A stretch of DNA of 7,136 nucleotides from Candidatus Woesearchaeota archaeon (lineage in GTDB: Archaea > Nanobdellota > Nanobdellia > Woesearchaeales > GW2011-AR4): positions 1 through 7,136 of the forward strand of contig JACPMP010000152.1 of assembly GCA_016185915.1 (NCBI GenBank). The letters run 5' to 3'. Within the stretch, counting starts at the first letter, position 1. The number at the start of each line of letters is the position of its first letter. Both the position numbers and the translations under genes were made by a program. Below are positions 1 through 4,329 of the stretch, piece after piece. The notes under the pieces are model-generated. The model did not search any database. It was not told the origin of the DNA and saw only the letters and a list, made by a program, of their open reading frames with translations.

Positions 1-856
1 TAGGATAAATAGATTTTTTACCTTCTTTTGTTCTGAATGGTGTTAACGCTACGCACCCATCCCCATCAAAATAACCCTTTACAAAAGATTCAATTTCTTT
101 TTTTGGCAATTTAAACATATAAGAAGGAATTTTACTTTCCTTTTTGCCTGCATCAATGCCTAAATTACTTGTATATTCTGACAATAATTTTGAATAAATA
201 ACAACTCTTCCATCTTTATATTCCTTTAGATTATCAAGCCCAAATATATTTTTTACTAATTCCTTAAACCTGCTTCTTAATGATTCTTCATTGTTTGAAA
301 AAGTGATGGCTTCTCTCTTCTTGTCTAGGTTACCATCAGACATGACTAAGCCTAAGAATTCCATTAATTCGTTTGATGTTTCCTTCGGCAATCTTATCCA
401 GTTGCTTCTTGATAAATTCCTGCTCTTGATTGTGCAAAAGCCATTTTTCTCTATCAAGCCCTTAGTTGAGAAATCAATCTTATAGCTCTTTTTATCCACT
501 TTAATTTCATTTAATTTTGCAACAAGGTCACCTTCTTTTAAATTTTCTAATCTTTTCCATACCAAGTTCCCATTTTCATAAACCAAAAATGGCTGATTGT
601 TAGACGCAATTAAACTATTCCCATCACTTAATCTCACTTCATAAGAAGGTGATTTTAATTTTGTAACGTGGGTTATTTTAGCTTTCGTGATTTTCCCTTC
701 TTTGTCCACGCCAAATGTAGATATTGGATTTTTTAATTCAATAACTCGAATTTTATCTCCTTCTAATTTGCCATCTTTTTCTGCATCATCAAATATATCT
801 TTAGCTTTTATGGAGCCTTTTGGGTTTGTCAATATTTTTGTATTGCCATCAACACA
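1..856 (-). mobile_element. Intein with LAGLIDADG homing endonuclease inside Cdc48 (partial)
   Basis: An intein is a self-splicing protein insert; one with a homing endonuclease spreads by cutting intein-free alleles. Here Cdc48 sequence breaks after GPEIM and continues with CVDGNTKILT, a standard intein block A with Cys1 at codon 856-854. Block B is GNSLIASNNQPFLV (codons 622-581), followed by a Hint-type strand pattern ending EGDLV. Two dodecapeptide motifs follow: FLGLVMSDGNL about 170 residues into the intein, and FVKGYFDGDGCV about 260 residues in. Both retain the final Asp of LAGLIDADG, so the endonuclease is probably intact so far. In intein-free Cdc48 proteins the sequence after GPEIM resumes with Ser (SKYYGE), a suitable +1 nucleophile. 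At least 285 intein residues are visible; the C-terminal splicing blocks lie outside. Oddity: block B has Gln where His is usual. Confidence 0.95.
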
Positions 857-1696
857 CATTATCTCAGGCCCATTTATCAAAATAAAATGAGAATTTGTTT
901 CATTAGCGACTGCCTTAGCCAGCAAAGTTTTTCCAGTTCCAGGAGGCCCATGCAGCAAAACCCCTTTTGGAGCTTCAATTCCTAATCTTTCAAATATTTC
1001 TGGATGCTTTAGTGGCAGCTCAACCATTTCCCTTACTTTCTTTATTTCATCCTCTAAACCGCCAACATCTTCATAAGTAATGTCTGGAACTCGCTCTTCT
1101 TCAATCTCAACTGCCTCTGAGCGAAATTCAATTTCTGTTGAATCTAAAATTATTACTGCTTGTTTTGGGTTTGTGTCAACAACAACAAACTTAATGTCAC
1201 CAAAGCCAATTCCCATCATGCTTTCATCTAAGATGCTGAAAATATCTTCATCAAAGAATGGATTGTTCATCATCGTTGTTTTTCTTCTTCTTGCTCCTCC
1301 CAAAGAAACTATGTCGCCTCTCACAACTGCTCTGCCAAGCAAACCCTGTTTGAAAATTTCTGGAGAGGCCCTGATAACAATGCCTTTTCTTGCAGGCGCT
1401 ATGATAACTTTTTTTGCTTCTTTTACAAGCGCTTTTCTAATCTTTACAATTTCACCTATTCCTGTTTTTGCATTCTTTCTTATTATACCGTCCATCCTGA
1501 TTATGTTCAATCCAATATCGCCAGGATATGACCTGTCGGCAATTGCAACTGTTTTTCTTTCACCTTCTATTTCTACTATGTCGCCTGGCTTTATGTCAAC
1601 TTCAGCCAAGTAGCCAGAATCTATTCTAACAATTCCTTTATTTACGTCATCTTGAATGGCTTCTGCCACTTTAAGTTTTAATTCTTTATCAACCAT
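1..1696 (-). CDS. cdc48: Cdc48/VCP-type AAA+ ATPase, intein-interrupted, C-terminus outside window
   Basis: Cdc48 is a hexameric cytosolic unfoldase/segregase that uses ATP to extract and unfold proteins; archaeal versions commonly feed the proteasome. The reading frame is open from ATG 1696 to the left edge (565 full codons). Residues 1 to about 190 form the family's N-domain (double-psi barrel then a second lobe), with KELKLKVAEAIQ near the start and RGDIVSLGG around the middle. The AAA linker PDITYEDVGGL begins near residue 204, and Walker A GPPGTGKT is at residues 250-257. After GPEIM (residue 280) the extein stops and an intein begins at Cys 281; Walker B, the rest of D1 and all of D2 would follow the intein beyond the window. 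The start is fixed by GGAGGT 5 nt upstream of the ATG and by the family N-terminus. The start overlaps the end of a leader ORF by 8 nt, so translation is probably coupled. Family assignment is very secure; whether the intein splices is inferred. Confidence 0.97.
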   Translation of the reverse strand, partial: MVDKELKLKVAEAIQDDVNKGIVRIDSGYLAEVDIKPGDIVEIEGERKTVAIADRSYPGDIGLNIIRMDGIIRKNAKTGIGEIVKIRKALVKEAKKVIIAPARKGIVIRASPEIFKQGLLGRAVVRGDIVSLGGARRRKTTMMNNPFFDEDIFSILDESMMGIGFGDIKFVVVDTNPKQAVIILDSTEIEFRSEAVEIEEERVPDITYEDVGGLEDEIKKVREMVELPLKHPEIFERLGIEAPKGVLLHGPPGTGKTLLAKAVANETNSHFILINGPEIMCVDGNTKILTNPKGSIKAKDIFDDAEKDGKLEGDKIRVIELKNPISTFGVDKEGKITKAKITHVTKLKSPSYEVRLSDGNSLIASNNQPFLVYENGNLVWKRLENLKEGDLVAKLNEIKVDKKSYKIDFSTKGLIEKNGFCTIKSRNLSRSNWIRLPKETSNELMEFLGLVMSDGNLDKKREAITFSNNEESLRSRFKELVKNIFGLDNLKEYKDGRVVIYSKLLSEYTSNLGIDAGKKESKIPSYMFKLPKKEIESFVKGYFDGDGCVALTPFRTKEGKKSIYP

Positions 1697-1811
1697 TATT
1701 TACCTCCATCTTCAAACGTAAATAAAGGTCAGGAACGATAGTGACTTTACCTTTGTTTACATCAGCTTGTATTGCTTCTGCAACCTTTAATTTGAGTTCT
1801 TTCTCTACCAT
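1689..1811 (-). CDS. Short leader ORF encoding a copy of the Cdc48 N-terminus
   Basis: This 40-aa ORF starts at ATG 1811 and ends at TGA 1691-1689, overlapping the cdc48 start by 8 nt in another frame. Its first 25 residues match Cdc48 residues 1-25 at 21 positions, including KELKLKVAEAIQ and DVNKG. After that it diverges into a short unrelated tail ending MEVNNG, which is dictated by the cdc48 Shine-Dalgarno and start region. The matched part corresponds to the first strands of the Cdc48 N-domain and is too short to fold as that domain. Of the 16 codons that differ from cdc48, 12 are synonymous. The frame also extends upstream to an ATG at 1871, but the TATA box at 1841-1850 favours 1811. 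It may be a functional leader peptide coupled to cdc48 translation, or the relic of a second cdc48 copy. Its existence as an ORF is certain; that it is translated is inferred. Confidence 0.6.
   Translation of the reverse strand: MVEKELKLKVAEAIQADVNKGKVTIVPDLYLRLKMEVNNG
1702..1707 (-). promoter_or_regulatory. Shine-Dalgarno site of cdc48
   Basis: GGAGGT lies 5 nt before the cdc48 ATG. It sits inside the last codons of the upstream leader ORF, so ribosomes translating that ORF would pass over the site. This decides the cdc48 start and argues that cdc48 is an internal cistron of a transcript, not a leaderless one. Confidence 0.85.
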
Positions 1812-1840
1812 TTTGTATTGATTAGAAGATAGACATAGTG

Positions 1841-1850
1841 TTTTATAAAG
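1841..1850 (-). promoter_or_regulatory. TATA box for leader ORF and cdc48
   Basis: Read on the minus strand this is CTTTATAAAA, preceded by an A-rich stretch that could serve as a BRE. Its centre is about 34 nt before ATG 1811, so transcription would start about 8 nt upstream of the leader ORF. It is the only clear TATA match between the 129-aa gene and cdc48, so the leader ORF should be the first cistron of the cdc48 mRNA. Confidence 0.65.
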
Positions 1851-1878
1851 GTTTTGATTGATTTGTATCAAAAAAATT

Positions 1879-2268
1879 TCACATTAATCCAATCTCTTTT
1901 TCAAGAAGTCCTAAAACCGGTTGGAATCTTTCCCTATCTCTGTCTTCCAGCATACTTTGTTGTAACCATTGAAGATCTGTGACCACTCCTCTTAATTCTT
2001 GATTACATCTTTTAGATATCTTTTCACCTTTTTTTGCATCACGAAATGCACTATTTGTTAGTGCAAGTATTTCTTGAAAACTCTGGGCCATTAAATCTAA
2101 TCTTTTAATAGGCTGTGGCTCTGACTCAGGGCTTACTTTAATCCTGCCAGATAAGATTAGTTTTAATTCCTGAATTTGATTGAGAATTCCTTTAGCTAAA
2201 ACATATATTTGTAATTCTCTTTTTTCAATATCTTCAAATTCTTCTGATATGTCACCTGCTTTGACCAT
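1879..2268 (-). CDS. Hypothetical helical protein, 129 aa
   Basis: I do not recognise this protein. It starts MVKAGDISEEF, has no signal peptide or membrane segment, and looks almost wholly alpha-helical. An acidic N-terminal helix with EFEDIEKRELQ (about residues 10-20) leads into a longer helix (residues 22-40). A short Pro/Glu-rich linker SPESEPQP sits near residues 46-53, and two further charged helices run to residue 128. There is no visible catalytic motif; a small coiled-coil or adaptor protein would fit. Its start is 5 nt after the stop of the 143-aa gene, so the two are probably co-transcribed from the promoter at 2730-2737. An AGGG stretch at the end of the upstream gene could be a weak ribosome-binding site. 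It ends close to the TATA box that drives the cdc48 leader. Confidence 0.75.
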   Translation of the reverse strand: MVKAGDISEEFEDIEKRELQIYVLAKGILNQIQELKLILSGRIKVSPESEPQPIKRLDLMAQSFQEILALTNSAFRDAKKGEKISKRCNQELRGVVTDLQWLQQSMLEDRDRERFQPVLGLLEKEIGLM

Positions 2269-2273
2269 TTAAT

Positions 2274-2705
2274 TTACCCTATATAATTTTTCTCAGTTTG
2301 CTCTGCCATCTGCACTTTTGGCAATGGAATTGGCGGCGGCAAATTGACTTGCTGGCTTAATATCAAAGCCTGCACATTGCATTTTGTAAGGATTGTGTTC
2401 AGCAAGCCCGCCATCAGCTCTTTTGGAATTTTCTTGTCCTTTTTCCAAGAATTCAAGATTTCCTTGTTTTTTTTCTGCTCTTCCATATACAAAAGCTCGC
2501 CTTCAAAAAGAATTGTGCCTACATTCGGCTCATATTTTGATGTAAATTCAAATATAAATTTTATAACATTTTGGGTGTCCTTTCCCATAGAAAAACTATC
2601 TTCTTGAACATCTTTAATGCTAACGTTATTGTTTATGTCAATCTTTCCTTTTGCTGCTTCTTTCTTTTCAGCGCTTAATTTTGTAAAACCAAAGCCGACA
2701 ATCAT
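2274..2705 (-). CDS. Conserved archaeal protein, 143 aa, possibly SecB-like
   Basis: This soluble protein starts MIVGFGFTKLSAEKK and has alternating hydrophobic strands in residues 1-80, including VIKFIFEFTSKYEP and GTILFEGELLYM. A charged helix EEQKKNKEILNSWKK follows, then a helix PKELMAGLLNTILTKCNV, then ALILSQQVNLPPPIPLP near the C-terminus. The order (beta sheet, long helix, Pro-rich end) and the end pattern, helix then a short strand with VNLPPPIP, recall the SecB chaperone fold, where a helix precedes LAPVNFDALF. That comparison is a fold-level guess, and the sequence alone does not prove it. The Pro-rich segment looks like a family signature. It is the first gene of a two-gene operon with the 129-aa protein. 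Transcription probably begins at or next to the ATG, since the TATA box is centred about 28 nt upstream. Confidence 0.85.
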   Translation of the reverse strand: MIVGFGFTKLSAEKKEAAKGKIDINNNVSIKDVQEDSFSMGKDTQNVIKFIFEFTSKYEPNVGTILFEGELLYMEEQKKNKEILNSWKKDKKIPKELMAGLLNTILTKCNVQALILSQQVNLPPPIPLPKVQMAEQTEKNYIG

Positions 2706-2729
2706 TTTAGAAACAGTATTAGAAGAGGG

Positions 2730-2737
2730 TATTTAAA
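2730..2737 (-). promoter_or_regulatory. TATA box for the 143-aa/129-aa operon
   Basis: TTTAAATA on the minus strand, within ACCTTTAAATACCC, is centred about 28 nt before ATG 2705. This spacing predicts a leaderless or near-leaderless mRNA. It lies back to back with the promoter of the membrane protein gene. Confidence 0.7.
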
Positions 2738-2770
2738 GGTTGTTATATGCAATTTTTTCAGGGCAAACAA

Positions 2771-2781
2771 TTAAATATTTA
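2771..2781 (+). promoter_or_regulatory. TATA box for the DUF457-like gene
   Basis: TTAAATATTTA is centred about 26 nt before ATG 2802, with no Shine-Dalgarno between them. Leaderless transcription is the likely mode. Confidence 0.65.
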
Positions 2782-2801
2782 TCATTCTATTACTATCGTT
2801 A

Positions 2802-3323
2802 ATGAATAGCAAGTCACATTTAGTGTTAAATGTTGTAATCCTTGGAGTAATCTTTATTTTATTATATTTCCTATTTGGGTGGAATATTCTAAATCTGAAC
2901 TTAGTGCATTTAATTATTGCAGTTTATATATTTAGCAATCTTCCAGATATCGATAATGCAAAATCCAAAATGAGTAAAACATTTTTTATTTTTTATATTG
3001 TACTTGGTTTGTTTGGGATATCAAATCTATTTAGTGCAAATATCTTAGTAGGACTGCTTCAAATTGCGGTTGCTTTAATCTTGGGTTATTATCATAATGT
3101 AGTTGCTGAAGATAGTAAACAACACAGAAAGTTCCCTCATACTTTCACTTTTGGAGTATTCACTTCTTTTATATTGTGGTTTTTTACCTCTTTTGCAATA
3201 TTCCTCATAGGTCTTTTGTGTTTTATTTTACACATAATTGCGGATAATCACATTCACAATGCACTAAAAAGGGACATAAGATTCTGGACTAATTTGCTCA
3301 GAAAAAACTCTTTAGTTCGTTGA
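2802..3323 (+). CDS. DUF457/YdjM-like integral membrane metal-dependent hydrolase
   Basis: This 173-aa protein is mostly membrane: hydrophobic segments lie at about residues 8-26, 31-46, 60-76, 80-97, 117-129 and 131-147. Between them are the polar motifs typical of the DUF457/YdjM family. These are an early His in SKSHLVLN (residue 6), NLPDIDNAKSKMSK (46-59), HRKFPHTF (108-115) and HIIADNHIHN (144-153). These His and Asp residues match the family's presumed metal ligands. Members are called membrane-bound metal-dependent hydrolases, but the substrate is generally unknown and nothing here reveals it. It stands alone, divergent from the 143-aa gene, with a TATA box 26 nt before the start. The C-terminus is basic and presumably cytosolic. 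Family call is fairly secure; enzymatic function is inherited from the family name only. Confidence 0.85.
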   Translation: MNSKSHLVLNVVILGVIFILLYFLFGWNILNLNLVHLIIAVYIFSNLPDIDNAKSKMSKTFFIFYIVLGLFGISNLFSANILVGLLQIAVALILGYYHNVVAEDSKQHRKFPHTFTFGVFTSFILWFFTSFAIFLIGLLCFILHIIADNHIHNALKRDIRFWTNLLRKNSLVR

Positions 3324-3330
3324 CATTCGT

Positions 3331-3362
3331 TTAATCGCAATACCACATACGTTGACGATTAA
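3331..3362. repeat. Short inverted repeat after the DUF457-like gene
   Basis: TTAATCG (3331-3337) is repeated inverted as CGATTAA (3356-3362) around an 18-nt loop, and CGTTGAC occurs directly at 3319-3325 and 3350-3356. T-rich sequence follows, so this may mark the 3' end of the membrane protein mRNA. The stem is short and the function unproven. Confidence 0.3.
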
Positions 3363-3410
3363 GTCTTCTTATATTCACTATTAATTTTTTATTTGTAATC
3401 TAGGGATCTC

Positions 3411-3488
3411 TATAAAAATTTATCACTTAATTTATTTTCAATATAGTAAATATATTATTAGTATAAGTAGTATCTATAAATTTTTATA
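3411..3488. repeat. 13-bp inverted repeat upstream of the 54-aa gene
   Basis: TATAAAAATTTAT (3411-3423) recurs as its exact reverse complement at 3476-3488, 52 nt away. The right arm overlaps the TATA box of the 54-aa gene, so an operator role is possible. Both arms are pure A/T in an AT-rich spacer, so chance is a real alternative. Confidence 0.35.
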
Positions 3489-3491
3489 TAA
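3481..3491 (+). promoter_or_regulatory. TATA box for the 54-aa gene
   Basis: TTTTTATATAA is centred about 29 nt before ATG 3515, with no Shine-Dalgarno in between, again predicting a leaderless or short-leader mRNA. Confidence 0.6.
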
Positions 3492-3514
3492 GCCATTATT
3501 ATGATAATAATAAC

Positions 3515-3679
3515 ATGGCAAAACCAATAAGGGCAACCCCAACTTTAAGAGGGGAGGAAGCAAGGAAATTTTTAAAGCTTATGGCCAAAAGAGAGAATTC
3601 TCCAATGTCTGAAATAGATAAGAAACTTTATGCGAATGTAGAAAAGCATAGAGAATATTTTGAATTATTTCTTAATTAA
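3515..3679 (+). CDS. Small antitoxin-like protein, 54 aa
   Basis: The ORF encodes a 54-residue charged protein beginning MAKPIRATPTLRGEEARKFL and ending FELFLN. The N-terminal pattern P-I-x-x-T-P-x-L-x-G-x-x-A-x-x-F is one I associate with small archaeal and bacterial proteins often found near toxin genes. That is from memory and not proof. The rest looks like two helices separated by NSPMSE near residue 30, without cysteines or a membrane segment. The start is backed by the TATA box about 29 nt upstream. Its last 15 bases overlap, tail to tail, the end of the minus-strand PIN-associated antitoxin gene. It could be an orphan antitoxin whose partner is elsewhere or lost. No toxin gene follows it on the same strand. 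Confidence 0.7.
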   Translation: MAKPIRATPTLRGEEARKFLKLMAKRENSPMSEIDKKLYANVEKHREYFELFLN

Positions 3680-3811
3680 ATCTTTTTCATAAATTAAGCT
3701 TTTGTACTTTTCTCTAACGGAATTTAGCAATTCGGTTTTTTCTTCTTCTGTCATCTTAGACATTTCTTCTCTGATATTGTGCAGCTCATCCATTGTCTTT
3801 GATGTTTTCAT
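3665..3811 (-). CDS. Small helical antitoxin of the PIN toxin pair, 48 aa
   Basis: This 48-aa protein begins MKTSKTMDELHNIREEM and continues with a Lys/Glu-rich helix to YEKDLIKK. It resembles short archaeal proteins of the IHxIREEM type that sit next to PIN-domain genes and are thought to be their antitoxins. I see no ribbon-helix-helix or AbrB DNA-binding segment, so it probably works by protein binding. The start overlaps the PIN stop codon as ATGA and has GGAGGT 6 nt upstream, so it is translationally coupled to the toxin. The order, toxin first, is the reverse of most vapBC operons. The 3' end overlaps the convergent 54-aa gene by 15 nt. Coding status is well supported by the ribosome-binding site and coupling; the antitoxin role is inferred. 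Confidence 0.75.
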   Translation of the reverse strand: MKTSKTMDELHNIREEMSKMTEEEKTELLNSVREKYKSLIYEKDLIKK

Positions 3812-4263
3812 TCTAATACCTCCTCTGGAGTGTTTATTAATATGTTGGCATACCCTTCTTCCTTGTTGATCTTATTAACGCCAACTATTGTTTTGAGCTT
3901 GACTATGTGCTCCATGTTCCAACTCACTAAGACTTCTATCTTATTGACAGAAGCCAATGCTATATGGATAGCGTCATTTAAATATTTTTCTGGAATTAAG
4001 CCAGCTTTAACGTATTTGGATGCAAGTTTTTCAGCTTCTTCGCTGTTGGGCAATACTCTGAAGCCGTGGCTAAGCACAAAATTAGACATTTTTTCTCTTT
4101 TTGGGCCTGGTGTTTTTTCAATCTCTTCCAATACCAGTTCTGAAATAAAAGGTTCATGTTTTTTAATATCAACTTCAAAAAATTTTTGAGTTATTTGAAC
4201 CCTATTCAAGTCATCGGCAGCAAATGCAAAGTTTATTACTGACGATTCTATGTATAATTTCAT
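3808..4263 (-). CDS. PIN-domain VapC-like toxin, 151 aa
   Basis: PIN proteins are Mg2+/Mn2+-dependent ribonucleases; VapC toxins cut tRNA or rRNA to stop translation until bound by an antitoxin. This one begins MKLYIESSVINF, the first PIN strand, with Glu6 at the usual Asp position, as in the ETSV subgroup of the family. A second acidic cluster is SELVLEEIE (residues 41-49). NDAIHIALA (96-104) supplies the conserved Asp97, and VSWNMEHI (113-120) is the fourth motif. The C-terminal NKEEGYANILINTPEEVLE matches the tail of the same subgroup, where EGY..P.I.TPEEL is common. Length is normal. The start has GAGGTT 5 nt upstream and a TATA box about 30 nt upstream. It overlaps the small antitoxin gene downstream by ATGA. 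All four active-site positions look intact, so the toxin is probably active. Confidence 0.9.
   Translation of the reverse strand: MKLYIESSVINFAFAADDLNRVQITQKFFEVDIKKHEPFISELVLEEIEKTPGPKREKMSNFVLSHGFRVLPNSEEAEKLASKYVKAGLIPEKYLNDAIHIALASVNKIEVLVSWNMEHIVKLKTIVGVNKINKEEGYANILINTPEEVLE
3818..3823 (-). promoter_or_regulatory. Shine-Dalgarno site of the small antitoxin
   Basis: GGAGGT lies 6 nt before ATG 3811, within the last codons of the PIN gene. It is the main evidence that this short gene is translated and fixes its start. Confidence 0.8.
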
Positions 4264-4288
4264 TTTACAACCTCAATAAAAACGTAAC

Positions 4289-4298
4289 TATTTAAAAA
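4289..4298 (-). promoter_or_regulatory. TATA box of the PIN toxin operon
   Basis: TTTTTAAATA on the minus strand is centred about 30 nt before ATG 4263. The 5' leader would be a few nt and just include the GAGGTT ribosome-binding site at 4269-4274. It lies in the 66-bp spacer after the ligase stop. Confidence 0.65.
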
Positions 4299-4329
4299 TT
4301 ATCGTAAAGTTTGATAAATGGTGTACTTT

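Larger units (their letters stand above)
1622..1811 (-). repeat. Diverged direct repeat of the cdc48 5' end
   Basis: Segments 1737-1811 (leader ORF) and 1622-1696 (cdc48) are 75-bp direct repeats whose starts are 115 nt apart. They align without gaps, and by my hand count 20 of 75 bases differ. The differences fall mostly at synonymous sites. Because 115 is not a multiple of three, the two copies are in different frames and cannot be a read-through fusion. Similarity ends at codon 25. Confidence 0.85.

Noticed and set aside
1080..1613. Long plus-strand open frame opposite cdc48
   Set aside because: It is antisense to the well-recognised Cdc48 N-domain and encodes a Ser/Ile/Phe-rich sequence typical of a reversed Lys/Glu-rich gene.
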